64,000 nt of DNA from contig NZ_UFXX01000001.1 of NCBI RefSeq assembly GCF_900447535.1, positions 558,001 through 622,000 on the forward strand, given 5' to 3'. This document shows positions 20,307 to 29,611 of the stretch, piece after piece (the stretch's first letter is position 1; every line of letters begins with the position of its first letter). The DNA is from Dermacoccus nishinomiyaensis (GTDB taxonomy: Bacteria; Actinomycetota; Actinomycetes; Actinomycetales; Dermatophilaceae). The notes under the pieces were generated by a model that saw only the letters and a list, made by a program, of their open reading frames with translations, was not told where the DNA came from and searched no databases. The translations under genes were made by a program, and so were the position numbers.

Positions 20307-21544
20307 GACGCGAGATCCTCGAGCACGCGGACGAGTGCGTCGACGCCGCGCAGGCAGTCATCGGTCTGCGCGAACTCCTCGGGCGAGTGCGACGTGCCCG
20401 TCGGGTTGCGCACGAACAACATGACGCTGGGGATGCCGTGGTTGGCGAGGATGCCGGCGTCGTGGCCGGCACCGGTGCCGAGCATCGGCACACCCTCACC
20501 GAGCGTGCGGTGCACGCGCGCGACGAGGTCGGCGTCGAACGGGGTCGTCGGCGTCCATGACTCCTCCCGCCATTCGCCACCGAGTTCCGCTGCGCGACCT
20601 GCGATCTCGTCGATCGCTGCGCGCACGTCGTCCTCGCGGACGCCGCGGGCGTCGACCCACGCCGTCACGTGGGAGGCGATGGCGTTGATGCCGCCGGGCG
20701 TGACGTCGAGCTTTCCGACGGTCGCGACGACGCGGCGCGCGGCACCGTCGTCACGCGAGGTGGCCGCCGCCCGCACCTGCTCGATGAACCGGGCGGCCTT
20801 GACCAGCGCGTCGTCGCGGTCGCCGAGCGCCGTCGTCCCGGCGTGGTCGGCGTGCCCGGGCAGGTCGGCGCGAAACCGTCCGTGCGGCCAGATGTCGGTG
20901 CCGACCGCGACGGCGGCGCCGAACGGATCGCCCGCTGCGTCACGGGGCAGGTCGACGAGGGCCCGCCCCTGTTCGACGTGCACCTCGACGAAGCACGCGA
21001 GGCGCGCGAGGGCCGCGTCGTCCCGCCCGAGATCCGACGGCTCACGCCCAGCGCGCTCCCACGCCTGTGCCATCGTGACACCGTCGGTGTCGCGTAGGCC
21101 GAGGGCGCGCTCGGCCGTCAGCGCTCCGGTGATGAGGCGCGAGCCCGCGCAGGCGACGCCGAAGCGCGCGCCCTCCTCGTCGACGAAGTTGACGACACCG
21201 ATCGGGCGCGCGGGCGCGAACCCCGACTCCTTGAGTCGGCGCACCGCGAGCAACGACGAGACGACGCCCAGGGGTCCGTCGAACGCCCCACCGTCGGGCA
21301 CCGAGTCAAGGTGCGATCCGGTGGCGACGCCAGGCGTCCGATCCGGCTCGCCCCACCACGCCCACTGGTTGCCTGCGCGGTCCTCGACGACGTCGAGACC
21401 GAGCGCTTCACACTCGCCGTCGAACCATTCGCGGAGCATGGAATCCTCACGGCTCCAGGCGAATCGGCGGTATCCGCCGCTGTGCTTGTCGCGCCCCACC
21501 GGGGCGAGGTCGGCCCACAGGCCCTCGAACGTGCGCTCGGTCAT
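20303..21544 (-). CDS. M20-family amidohydrolase annotated as allantoate amidohydrolase; likely N-formylglutamate hydrolase here
   Basis: 413 residues. Two-metal M20 peptidase fold: GSHLDSVPDGGAFDGPLGVV (His/Asp ligands), FVDEEGARFGVACAGSRL (Glu pair), VEVHVEQGRALVD (His of the dimerisation/substrate site) and GAGHDAGILANHGIPSVMLF (C-terminal His ligand). By sequence it belongs with allantoate and N-carbamoyl-amino-acid amidohydrolases. Its position between hutU and hutF, a 4-bp overlap with hutF, and the absence of a hutG-type deformylase suggest that it releases formate from N-formyl-L-glutamate, completing the pathway. The start at 21544 (MTERTFEGLW) is preferred over an upstream extension to 21613. 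Confidence 0.85.
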   Translation of the reverse strand: MTERTFEGLWADLAPVGRDKHSGGYRRFAWSREDSMLREWFDGECEALGLDVVEDRAGNQWAWWGEPDRTPGVATGSHLDSVPDGGAFDGPLGVVSSLLAVRRLKESGFAPARPIGVVNFVDEEGARFGVACAGSRLITGALTAERALGLRDTDGVTMAQAWERAGREPSDLGRDDAALARLACFVEVHVEQGRALVDLPRDAAGDPFGAAVAVGTDIWPHGRFRADLPGHADHAGTTALGDRDDALVKAARFIEQVRAAATSRDDGAARRVVATVGKLDVTPGGINAIASHVTAWVDARGVREDDVRAAIDEIAGRAAELGGEWREESWTPTTPFDADLVARVHRTLGEGVPMLGTGAGHDAGILANHGIPSVMLFVRNPTGTSHSPEEFAQTDDCLRGVDALVRVLEDLAS

Positions 21545-21643
21545 CGAAACCCTCCGGGTCCTCGTCGTCATCGGACATGTCCGGCCGGAAGCGGGGCGGG
21601 GCATGCCGAGCACGCCACGCCCCCGCGTCCGACGCCGTCCGGC

Positions 21644-23299
21644 TCAGCCCTCGCTCATCGGGATGCGGACGCCGCGCTCGGCGGCAACGTTCTCGGCGGT
21701 GTCGTAGCCTGCGTCGACATGGCGGATGACACCCATGCCGGGGTCGTTCGTCAGCACGCGCGCGAGCTTCTGCGCGGCCAGCGGCGTGCCGTCCGCGACG
21801 GAGACCTGCCCCGCGTGCATCGAGCGTCCGATGCCGACACCGCCGCCGTGGTGCAGCGAGACCCAGCTCGCGCCGCTCGCCGTGTTGACGAGGGCGTTGA
21901 GCAGCGGCCAGTCGGCGATGGCGTCGGAGCCATCCTGCATGGCCTCCGTCTCGCGGTAGGGCGAGGCGACAGAGCCGCAGTCGAGGTGGTCGCGCCCGAT
22001 GACGATGGGGGCGCTCACCTCGCCGTTCGCGACCATGTCGTTGAAGCGCAGGCCGGCCTTGTCGCGTTCGCCGTAGCCGAGCCAGCAGATGCGCGCCGGC
22101 AGGCCCTCGAAGTGCACCTTCTCGCGGGCGCCCTTGATCCAGCGGTGCAGGCGCTCGTTGTCCGGGAACAGGTCGAGCACCGCCTCGTCCGTCGCGTAGA
22201 TGTCCTTCGGGTCGCCCGAGAGCGCCACCCAGCGGAACGGGCCCTTGCCCTCGCAGAACAGCGGGCGGATGTACTTCGGCACAAAGCCCTCGAACTCGAA
22301 CGCGCGGTCGTAACCGCCCTGGCGCGCCTCGTCGCGGATCGAGTTGCCGTAGTCGAACACCTCGACGCCCTTGTCCTGGAAACCGACCATCGCCTCGACG
22401 TGACGCGCCATCGACTCCTGCGCTCGCTCGGTGAACTCCTCGGGCTTCTTCGCGGCGTACTCGAACCAGTCGGCGACGTCGATGCCGATCGGCAGGTAGC
22501 TCAGCGGGTCGTGCGCGCTCGTCTGGTCGGTGACGATGTCGATGGGCACGTCGCGGCGCAGCAGCTCCGGGAAGACCTCGGCGGCGTTGCCGACGACGCC
22601 GATCGACACGGCTTTCTTCGCGTTCTTCGCAGCGACGGCGCGGTCGATGGCGTCGTCCAGATCGTCGGCGATCTCGTCGAGATAGCCGTGCTCGACGCGG
22701 CGGTGCAGACGCGCCGGGTCGACGTCGACGATGAGGCACGTGCCACCGTTCAGCGTGACGGCGAGGGGCTGGGCGCCGCCCATGCCGCCGCAGCCGCCGG
22801 TGAGCGTCAGCGTGCCCGCGAGGGTGCCGCCGATCGTGCGCTCGGCGATCGCCGCGAAGCACTCGTACGTGCCCTGCAGGATGCCCTGGGTGCCGATGTA
22901 GATCCACGACCCGGCCGTCATCTGGCCGTACATCGTGAGACCCATCTGCTCGAGGCGGCGGAACTCGGGCCACGTCGCCCAGTCGCCGACGAGGTTCGAG
23001 TTTGCGATGAGCACGCGCGGCGCCCACTCGTGCGTCTGCATGACGCCGACGGGCCGGCCCGATTGCACGAGCATCGTCTCGTCGGCCTTCAACGTCTCAA
23101 GTGTGCGCACCATCGCGTCGAAGCTGCGCCAGTCACGTGCGGCGCGGCCGGTGCCGCCGTAGACGACGAGGTCGTCGGGGCGCTCGGCGACCTCCGGGTC
23201 GAGGTTGTTCATGAGCATGCGCAAGGGGGCCTCGGTGGCCCAGCTGCGAGCGTTCAACTGGGTGCCGCGGGGTGCGCGGACGGGACGGGCGCCTTCCAT
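21644..23299 (-). CDS. hutU: Urocanate hydratase
   Basis: 551 residues, full length for urocanase. Adds water to urocanate using tightly bound NAD+ as electrophile, giving imidazolonepropionate. Recognisable segments are [60 protein letters not shown] (NAD-binding region), and [19 protein letters not shown] near the C-terminus. Lies 102 bp downstream of hutH and 99 bp upstream of the M20 gene, all on the minus strand. Confidence 0.96.
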   Translation of the reverse strand: MEGARPVRAPRGTQLNARSWATEAPLRMLMNNLDPEVAERPDDLVVYGGTGRAARDWRSFDAMVRTLETLKADETMLVQSGRPVGVMQTHEWAPRVLIANSNLVGDWATWPEFRRLEQMGLTMYGQMTAGSWIYIGTQGILQGTYECFAAIAERTIGGTLAGTLTLTGGCGGMGGAQPLAVTLNGGTCLIVDVDPARLHRRVEHGYLDEIADDLDDAIDRAVAAKNAKKAVSIGVVGNAAEVFPELLRRDVPIDIVTDQTSAHDPLSYLPIGIDVADWFEYAAKKPEEFTERAQESMARHVEAMVGFQDKGVEVFDYGNSIRDEARQGGYDRAFEFEGFVPKYIRPLFCEGKGPFRWVALSGDPKDIYATDEAVLDLFPDNERLHRWIKGAREKVHFEGLPARICWLGYGERDKAGLRFNDMVANGEVSAPIVIGRDHLDCGSVASPYRETEAMQDGSDAIADWPLLNALVNTASGASWVSLHHGGGVGIGRSMHAGQVSVADGTPLAAQKLARVLTNDPGMGVIRHVDAGYDTAENVAAERGVRIPMSEG

Positions 23300-23401
23300 G
23301 GGGTGCTCCTCGGTCAGGTTCGGCGGAACTGCGGGTGGGTCGATGCGGAGGGTGGAGGGACGATCGCCCGCTGGTGTGCGTGAGCAACCGTCCAGGACGC
23401 G

Positions 23402-25039
23402 TCAGTCGAGCGAGCCCGCGGCTCGGGCAGCGGCGTCACGGACGGCGCCGCTCTTGACGAGCGCGACGGCGCGTTCGATCTCCGGCGAGAGGTAGCGATC
23501 CCGCCCCGGCATGCCGGCGGGCTGGCCGGCCTCGTCCGTCAGCGCGTCGATGACGGCGGCCGCGACCGGCCCGGGCGTCAGCGGTGCGCGCAGCTGGATG
23601 CCGCGCGTCGCCGTCAGCGTCTCGATGGCGAGGACGCGGGCGAGACCGTCGACGGCCCGACGCAGCTTTCGGGCGCCGGCCCAGCCCATCGAGACGTGAT
23701 CCTCCTGCATCGCGCTGCTCGGGATCGAGTCGACGCTCGCGGGGCTCGCGAGCCGCTTGAGTTCGCTGACGATGCCGGCGGCCGTGTACTGCGCGATCAT
23801 GAGGCCCGAGTCGGTGCCCGGGTCGTCGGCGAGGAACGGCGGCAGGCCGTGGTTGCGGGCGACGTCGAGGAAGCGGTCGGTGCGGCGCTCGCTCATCGAC
23901 GCGACGTCGGCGATGACGATGGCGAGGAAGTCGAGGACGTACGCGACGGGCGCTCCGTGGAAGTTGCCGTTCGACTCGACGCGGCCGTCGAGCGTCACGA
24001 CGGGGTTGTCGACGGCGGCCGCGAGCTCGCGGTTCGCCACGGTCGTCGCGTGCTCGAGGGTGTCGCGGGCCGCGCCGATGACCTGCGGCGAGCAGCGCAG
24101 CGAATAGGCGTCCTGCACGCGGGTGCAGGCGCCCGGTTCACGGTGGGATTCGCGGATGCCGCTGCCCGCGAGCACCTTGCGCAGGTTCGCCGCCGAGAGC
24201 GCCTGGCCGGGGTGTGGGCGCAGCTGCTGCAGGTCGTCGGCGAAGACGGCGTCCGAGCCGAGCAGGCCCTCGACGCTGAGGCCGGCGGCGACGTCGGCGC
24301 TCGTCAAGAGCATGCGTAGATCGGCGATGGCGAGGCACAGCATGCCGAGAATGCCGTCGGTGCCGTTGATGAGCGCCAGGCCCTCCTTCTCCTGCAGCTG
24401 GACGGGCTCGATGCCGGCGGCGCGCAGCGCGTTCTCGGCGTTCGTCAGGTGGCCGGCGGCGTCGACGACCTCGCCCTCGCCCATGAGCGCGAGCGCGCAG
24501 TGCGCGAGCGGCGCGAGGTCGCCGGAGCAACCGAGCGAGCCGTACTCGCGCACGACCGGGGTGATGCCGGCGTTGAGCATCGCGACATACGCGTCGAGCG
24601 TCTCGGGACGGATGCCGGTGCGCCCGGTCGCGAGCGTCGAGATGCGCAGGAGCATGAGCGCGCGCACGACCTCGCACTCGACCGGTTCACCGCTGCCCGC
24701 GGCGTGCGAGGCGACGAGGCTGCGCTGCAGCTGCTGACGCTTCTCGAGCGGGATGTGCTGCGTCGCGAGCGCACCGAAACCGGTCGAGATGCCGTAGTGC
24801 GGCACCGGGTCGTTGGCGAGGGCGTCGATGATCGCGCGGCTCTTCGCGACCTCCGCGCGACTCGCCTCGCTGAGCACGATGCGCGCGTCATGGCGGGCGA
24901 CGGCGACGACGTCGTCGATGCTGAGGGCGCCGATGCCGACCTCGACCTCGCAGGCAGCGCTCATGTCAGGGGGCGTGACGCCGGCGCCGGGCGTCGCGGC
25001 GGGGTCGTGGTGGTGCTGAGGCATCGAGGCGTTCGTCAT
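23402..25039 (-). CDS. hutH: Histidine ammonia-lyase
   Basis: First enzyme of the pathway; removes ammonia from L-histidine to give urocanate. About 545 residues from ATG 25039; an internal ATG at 24964 (MSAACEVEVG) would give 520, and the first 25 residues are His/Pro-rich and poorly typical. The MIO prosthetic group forms from the tripeptide in YGSLGCSGDLAPLAHCAL, which here is Cys-Ser-Gly instead of the more common Ala-Ser-Gly. The family pattern allows Cys there. Further motifs: HYGISTGFGALA near the N-terminus and EDHVSMGWAGARK. First gene of the hut operon, divergent from the IclR regulator 78 bp away. Confidence 0.94.
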   Translation of the reverse strand: MTNASMPQHHHDPAATPGAGVTPPDMSAACEVEVGIGALSIDDVVAVARHDARIVLSEASRAEVAKSRAIIDALANDPVPHYGISTGFGALATQHIPLEKRQQLQRSLVASHAAGSGEPVECEVVRALMLLRISTLATGRTGIRPETLDAYVAMLNAGITPVVREYGSLGCSGDLAPLAHCALALMGEGEVVDAAGHLTNAENALRAAGIEPVQLQEKEGLALINGTDGILGMLCLAIADLRMLLTSADVAAGLSVEGLLGSDAVFADDLQQLRPHPGQALSAANLRKVLAGSGIRESHREPGACTRVQDAYSLRCSPQVIGAARDTLEHATTVANRELAAAVDNPVVTLDGRVESNGNFHGAPVAYVLDFLAIVIADVASMSERRTDRFLDVARNHGLPPFLADDPGTDSGLMIAQYTAAGIVSELKRLASPASVDSIPSSAMQEDHVSMGWAGARKLRRAVDGLARVLAIETLTATRGIQLRAPLTPGPVAAAVIDALTDEAGQPAGMPGRDRYLSPEIERAVALVKSGAVRDAAARAAGSLD

Positions 25040-25091
25040 GACACCACCTTCGCCCGTGACCACACTCGTGCGTGACCCAGGACGCGCTTTT

Positions 25092-25109
25092 TGTCTCGGA
25101 TACGAGACA
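25092..25109. promoter_or_regulatory. Palindromic operator candidate for the hut IclR regulator
   Basis: TGTCTCG-GATA-CGAGACA is a perfect 7-bp inverted repeat with a 4-bp spacer in the 78-bp divergent space between hutH and the IclR-type gene, 53 bp upstream of the hutH ATG and 8 bp upstream of the regulator ATG. Size and position match autoregulatory sites of IclR proteins. Binding is inferred. Confidence 0.65.
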
Positions 25110-25117
25110 CTGGGCGC

Positions 25118-25900
25118 ATGTCGTCGTACGTCCCCGCCGCCGAGCACGTCCTCGCGCTCTTGCAGCGCATCGCCGCGCGCCCCTCGCCCGCACCGGCGGC
25201 GGCTCTCGCCCGTGAGCTCGACCTGCCCCGCTCGTCCGTCTACAAGTTGCTCGGCGTGCTGCGCGCCGCAGGGTTCGTCACGCACGACGAGGGGACACGA
25301 CGCTGGGGGTTGGGGCCAGCCGCGCACGAGCTTGGCTCGGCCTACCGGCGTCAGGCGCCGCTGCAGCGCGCGGCGCAGAGCATCGTCACCGACCTCGCGG
25401 AGCGGACGGGGGCCTGCGCGCACCTCGCCGTCCTGCACGGGCGCGACGTCGTGTACGTGCTCGAGGAGCGACCGCTCGGGGTGCCGCCACTCGTCACCGA
25501 CGTCGGCGTGCGGCTGCCCGCGACCGTGACGGCGAGTGGCCTTGCGATTCTCGCGGCCCTGCCCGCTGCGCAGGTGCGTGCGCTGTTTCCGCGCAGCGAC
25601 GACCTCGTCCGACGCCGTGAGAACGGCAATGCGCCGGGGACGCTCAAGGAGCTGCGCTCACAACTCACGCAGGTGCGCCAACGCGGCCATGCCTGGGAGA
25701 ACGGCTCGGTGACGGAGGGCTTTGCGTCCGTGGGGTGCGCGGTGCTCGACCACAACGAGCTACCGGCCGCGAGCCTCGCGGTGACGTGGGACGAGGGGCG
25801 TCTCGCGCGCCACGGTGAGGATCCGGCCGAGCGACACGATCGGTTCGTCGCGGCGTGTCGAGCGAGCGCGCAGGCCCTCACTCGCCGATTGAACGGGTGA
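25118..25900 (+). CDS. IclR-family transcriptional regulator of the hut cluster
   Basis: 260 residues. N-terminal winged helix-turn-helix (residues about 5-65: AEHVLALLQRIAARP, LARELDLPRSSVYKLLGVL), then an IclR effector domain with the expected TGACAHLAVLHGRDVVYVLE, LPATVTASGLAILAALP and FASVGCAVLDHNELPAASLA segments. The start at 25118 follows the palindrome and gives the normal N-terminus; an upstream extension to 25091 would run through the operator. Divergent orientation next to hutH points to control of histidine catabolism, probably with histidine or urocanate as ligand (inference). Confidence 0.88.
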   Translation: MSSYVPAAEHVLALLQRIAARPSPAPAAALARELDLPRSSVYKLLGVLRAAGFVTHDEGTRRWGLGPAAHELGSAYRRQAPLQRAAQSIVTDLAERTGACAHLAVLHGRDVVYVLEERPLGVPPLVTDVGVRLPATVTASGLAILAALPAAQVRALFPRSDDLVRRRENGNAPGTLKELRSQLTQVRQRGHAWENGSVTEGFASVGCAVLDHNELPAASLAVTWDEGRLARHGEDPAERHDRFVAACRASAQALTRRLNG

Positions 25901-25922
25901 ATGATTGCGGGGCTGAACGGCG

Positions 25923-25959
25923 CGAGGCCCCCGTGGAGGTGAACTCCACGGGGGCCTCG
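25923..25959. terminator. Perfect 16-bp hairpin between iclR and the BCCT gene
   Basis: Arms 25923-25938 (CGAGGCCCCCGTGGAG) and 25944-25959 with a GTGAA loop, between convergent genes. Confidence 0.82.
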
Positions 25960-25976
25960 GGCGAACGGCGCGCTGC

Positions 25977-27905
25977 TCAGGAGCGCCCGTCGTCCTTGGC
26001 GTGCTTGCCGCCGCCCCACGGGCCCGTCGTGCGACTGATGCGGTAGTCGATGCGGTTGTCGACGCGGTGGTCGACCTGGCGGCCGAAGTGCTCGTCGAAG
26101 TTCGACTGCAACTCCTGACGCACGTACTCGACGCGACCGAGGAACTCCTTCTCCTCACGACGGCGGTAGTCGTAGCGCACCGCCTTGAACGTCGCGACGC
26201 ACATGAGCACGAGCACGACGCTGAACGGCAATGCCGTCGCGAGAGACGCCGCCTGCAGCGCCTTGAGCCCGCCGGCGAGGAGCAGGCCGATGGCGATGGC
26301 ACCTTCCATGAGGGCCCACAGCACACGCGACCACGTCGGCGGGTTGGGGTGACCACCGGAGGCGAGCATGTCGACGACGAGTGAACCCGAGTCGGAGGAG
26401 GTGATGAAGAAGACGGCGACGAGCAGGATCGCGATGACGGACAGCACCTGCCCGAGCGGCATGTCCTGCAGCACCGTGAACAGCACCTTCTCCGCGACGA
26501 CACCGTCGGTCTTGTCGACGAGACCGCCGTCACCGAAGAGCTGACGGTGGATGCCGGCGCCGCCCATGACGGCGAACCAGACGAACCCGACGAGCGTGGG
26601 CACGAGAAGCGTGCCGGCGATGAACTCGCGGATCGTGCGCCCGCGGGAGATGCGGGCGATGAAGACGCCGACGAACGGCGCCCAGCTGATCCACCAGCCC
26701 CAGTAGAAGATCGTCCACGCAGAGTTCCAGTCAGCGCCCTTCTCCCCCGTGTAGGCACCGACGTCGAAGGTCATGCCGAGCACGTTGGCGAGGTAGACGC
26801 CGAGCGCCTCGGTGAGGTTCTGGAACAGGAACAGCGTCGGGCCGAGCAGCAGCACCGAGATGAGCAGCAGACCGGCGAGGCTGAGGTTGATGTTCGACAG
26901 CCACTTGATCCCCTTGCCGAGGCCGGAGACACACGACAGCGTCGACAGGAACGTGATGCACACGATGAGGATGACGAGGATCGTGTTGTCCGTGCTGTCG
27001 AGGATGCCGATGGACTTCAGACCGGAGGCGATCTGTTGCACGCCGAGACCCAGCGACGTCGCGACACCGAACACGGTGCCGAAGATGGCCAGGATGTCGA
27101 CGAGGTCGCCCATCCAACCCTTGACGCGCTCGCCCAGGATCGGCTCGAGAGCCCACCGGATCGAGATGGGGCGGCCGCGACGGTGGATCGCGTACGCGAG
27201 GGCCAGCCCGATGACGGCGTAGATCGCCCACGGGTGCAGACCCCAGTGGACGAAGGTCTGCGCCATCGCGAGCTGTGAACGCTCGGCCTCGCCTTCGGGC
27301 CAGCCGGGCTTCGGCATCGTCGTCGCGTAGGTGAGTGGCTCACCGACGCCGTAGAAGACCAGGCCGATGCCCATGCCCGCGGCGAACAGCATCGCGAACC
27401 AGGAGAAGACCCCGAACTCGGGCTTCTCGTCGTCGTTGCCGAGCTTGATCGAGCCGTAGCGGCTGAGACCCATGAAGGCGGCGAAGGCGATGAACCCGCC
27501 GATGACGAGCATGTAGTACCAGCCGAAGTTCGTGACGATCCACGACTGCATGTTCGGCAGCACCTCACCGGTGCCGTCGGGGAAGGCGACGCCGAGCACG
27601 GCCACCGCCAGGATGACGATGAGTGCCGGCCAGAAGACGCGTGGCGCGACTCCGCCCTTGCCGAGGCGCACGCCCTGGCGTCGCAACTTCTCTGCGATGA
27701 CCTCGTCGTCGTCGTCCTCGGCGATCTGCGCGGCGTCAGACAGATCGGAGGGCAGCGGGTCCGACGACTCGCCCTCGTGGCGCGCCGCTTCCTCGGGTGT
27801 CTGCGGGGTTGCGGCCTCCGTCTCCGGCGCAGCGCTGTCGTCGGTGATCGCCGTTGCCGGGGTGGCGCCCGGCGGGCCGTCGGCCTTCGGTTCTTCGTCT
27901 TGCAT
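25977..27905 (-). CDS. BCCT-family transporter, BetP/OpuD type (glycine betaine or related osmolyte)
   Basis: 642 residues with about 12 membrane segments. Acidic N-terminal extension of about 90 residues (many Asp/Glu, DDDDEVIAEKLRRQG) and a charged C-terminal tail of about 85 residues containing YDYRRREEKEF. Extensions of this type act as osmosensors in BetP. The AAGMGIGLVFYGVGEPLTYA motif is of the sodium-coupled BetP class, unlike the GIGTDLMFF form in the first transporter of this window. YWGWWISWAPFVGVFIARIS is the Trp-rich substrate helix. ATG 27905 has GGAGG upstream and is preferred over the extension to 27971. Single-gene unit. Confidence 0.9.
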   Translation of the reverse strand: MQDEEPKADGPPGATPATAITDDSAAPETEAATPQTPEEAARHEGESSDPLPSDLSDAAQIAEDDDDEVIAEKLRRQGVRLGKGGVAPRVFWPALIVILAVAVLGVAFPDGTGEVLPNMQSWIVTNFGWYYMLVIGGFIAFAAFMGLSRYGSIKLGNDDEKPEFGVFSWFAMLFAAGMGIGLVFYGVGEPLTYATTMPKPGWPEGEAERSQLAMAQTFVHWGLHPWAIYAVIGLALAYAIHRRGRPISIRWALEPILGERVKGWMGDLVDILAIFGTVFGVATSLGLGVQQIASGLKSIGILDSTDNTILVILIVCITFLSTLSCVSGLGKGIKWLSNINLSLAGLLLISVLLLGPTLFLFQNLTEALGVYLANVLGMTFDVGAYTGEKGADWNSAWTIFYWGWWISWAPFVGVFIARISRGRTIREFIAGTLLVPTLVGFVWFAVMGGAGIHRQLFGDGGLVDKTDGVVAEKVLFTVLQDMPLGQVLSVIAILLVAVFFITSSDSGSLVVDMLASGGHPNPPTWSRVLWALMEGAIAIGLLLAGGLKALQAASLATALPFSVVLVLMCVATFKAVRYDYRRREEKEFLGRVEYVRQELQSNFDEHFGRQVDHRVDNRIDYRISRTTGPWGGGKHAKDDGRS

Positions 27906-28181
27906 GCGATGTCCTCCCTGGTGTCCATCGTGCGGTCGGAAGTCACGACTCTTCCGGATCGCAGGCCACATCTCAAGTTGTTACTGGCCGGTACCCGGTC
28001 GGATCTGCTCGCGATCGAGTTCGGTCCGCGGTGGTCTGCCGCGACCGTGCGTGCTGGACGATGCCGCCTGTCGACCGAACACTGCTGATGCCCGCGATGC
28101 CGAATGAGCGCCCCGGACGCCTGACTGTGGCACGATGCGGGAACCCGTTTCGTCTCCCGTCGCACGTGAGGACCGCTGCTC

Positions 28182-28967
28182 ATGACCAAGGCAACCTCGC
28201 ATCTCGCGTCGGGGCCCGTCGCCCTGGCCCACCGCGGTTTCTCCGGTTGCACCTCGCATGCGCTGGAGAACTCGATGGCGGCGTTCCGCGCGGCTGCCGA
28301 GCTCGGCTACCGGTGGGTCGAGACCGACGTGCACGCCACCGTCGAAGGGGTGCTCGTCGCCTTCCACGACACGACCCTCGACCGCACGAGCGACGGGGCC
28401 GGCGCGATCGCGCACCTGCCATGGGAGGTGGTCGCACGGGCGCGCATCGCCGGGCACGAGCCGATCCCGCGACTCGAGGAATTGCTGACGCAACTGCCGC
28501 AGGTGTGCGTCAACATCGACGTGAAATCGGCCGGCGCGGTCACACCGCTCATCGAGTGCATCGAACGGTGCGGCGCGCACGATCGCGTCCGCATCGCCTC
28601 CTTCTCCGACGCGCGGCGCCGAGCCGTCCTCGCCGGCCTGACGCGACCGGTCCGTTCATCGCCAGGGCAGTCGCGCACCACCGCGCTGTGGCTCGCGGCG
28701 CACCTGCCGGTGCTCGGTTCGCCCCTCGTCGCGCGCCTTGCGCACGGCATCGACGCCGTGCAGATCCCCGAACGTCAGGGCCGCCTGCGCGTGCTGACGC
28801 CGAGACTCCTGCGCGTCCTGCACGGCGCCGGGCTCGACGTCCACGTGTGGACGGTCAACGAGCGCGCCGACATGGAGCGTCTGCTCGACCTCGGCGTCGA
28901 CGGCCTCATCACCGACCGCGCCGACGTGCTCAAGGACGTCCTCGTCGAACGGGGTGGATGGGGCTGA
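28182..28967 (+). CDS. Glycerophosphodiester phosphodiesterase
   Basis: 261 residues, GDPD TIM-barrel. LAHRGFSGCTSHALENSMAA carries the catalytic His-Arg and the Glu-Asn pair; ETDVHATVEGVLVAFHDTTL carries the metal-binding Glu/Asp and second catalytic His; NIDVKSAGAV and VHVWTVNERADMERLLDLGV complete the fold. Hydrolyses deacylated phospholipids to glycerol-3-phosphate and an alcohol. No signal peptide, so cytoplasmic. With glycerophosphocholine as substrate it could release choline, which would fit the osmolyte genes nearby, but this is inference only. Confidence 0.9.
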   Translation: MTKATSHLASGPVALAHRGFSGCTSHALENSMAAFRAAAELGYRWVETDVHATVEGVLVAFHDTTLDRTSDGAGAIAHLPWEVVARARIAGHEPIPRLEELLTQLPQVCVNIDVKSAGAVTPLIECIERCGAHDRVRIASFSDARRRAVLAGLTRPVRSSPGQSRTTALWLAAHLPVLGSPLVARLAHGIDAVQIPERQGRLRVLTPRLLRVLHGAGLDVHVWTVNERADMERLLDLGVDGLITDRADVLKDVLVERGGWG

Positions 28968-29155
28968 GCAGAGCGGCTCGACGGGCGATCGCCTGGTTTC
29001 GTCAGCCTGCAGCGCGGACCTCGTCTTTGATGGCGTGGCCGTGCAGAGGCCAGGTGCGGTGTGCTGGACGCACGTGGTTGGGAGTGCGCCGAAGTGGCGA
29101 GGCGCGATCGCTGAGCCGCGACCGTCGAGAATCGTTGACACGGCGGGTATCCGGC

Positions 29156-29183
29156 GAAAGTATCTTTACGTCAAGATACTTTC
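29156..29183. promoter_or_regulatory. Palindromic operator upstream of the VOC gene
   Basis: GAAAGTATCTT-TACGTC-AAGATACTTTC is an 11-bp perfect inverted repeat. Its central 18 bp (29161-29178) differ by one base from the palindrome upstream of aconitase at 44091-44108. A TTGACA (29135-29140) lies 17-18 bp before the palindrome's left part, so a bound protein would cover the -10 region of a promoter for the VOC gene at 29199. The symmetry suggests a MarR-type dimer. Confidence 0.65.
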
Positions 29184-29198
29184 ACCGGAAGGCGCCTC

Positions 29199-29591
29199 AT
29201 GCTCACGTTGCATCATGTCCAGGTCTCGATGCCCGAGGGTCGCGAGGACGACGCCCGACGTTTCTACCGCGATGCCCTCGGCCTCGACGAGGTCGCCAAA
29301 CCCGGCGTGCTCGCGCAGCGCGGCGGCGCGTGGTTCCGCGCGTTCGCTGACGACGGCGCCGTCGCGGCCGAGATCCACCTCGGGATCGACGAACCGTTCG
29401 TCCCCGCCAAGAAGGCCCACCCCGCCCTCGTCGTCGAATCGACAGCTGCCCTGGAGGCCCTTGGCGTGCGCATCGAGGGCGCCGGTTTCGACGTGAACTG
29501 GGCCGAGCGCCACACCCTCGACGGCTACGAACGCTTCCACTGCCGCGACGCGTTCGGCAACCGCGTCGAGGTGCTGACGCCCGAGCTCTGA
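29199..29591 (+). CDS. VOC-superfamily protein (glyoxalase/dioxygenase fold)
   Basis: 130 residues, one VOC domain of two beta-alpha-beta-beta-beta modules: LHHVQVSMPEGREDDARRFY (first module) and ERFHCRDAFGNRVEVLTPEL (C-terminal, with the metal-binding Glu of the family in RVEVL). Candidate metal ligands are His6 or His5, His near LHL and the final Glu. Members range from glyoxalase I to antibiotic-binding proteins, so function is open. The operator upstream, shared with aconitase, hints at a role in oxidative or central-metabolite stress (inference). Convergent with the phosphotransferase-like gene 20 bp downstream. Confidence 0.82.
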   Translation: MLTLHHVQVSMPEGREDDARRFYRDALGLDEVAKPGVLAQRGGAWFRAFADDGAVAAEIHLGIDEPFVPAKKAHPALVVESTAALEALGVRIEGAGFDVNWAERHTLDGYERFHCRDAFGNRVEVLTPEL

Positions 29592-29611
29592 CGGCTCGCG
29601 AGCGCGATGCG

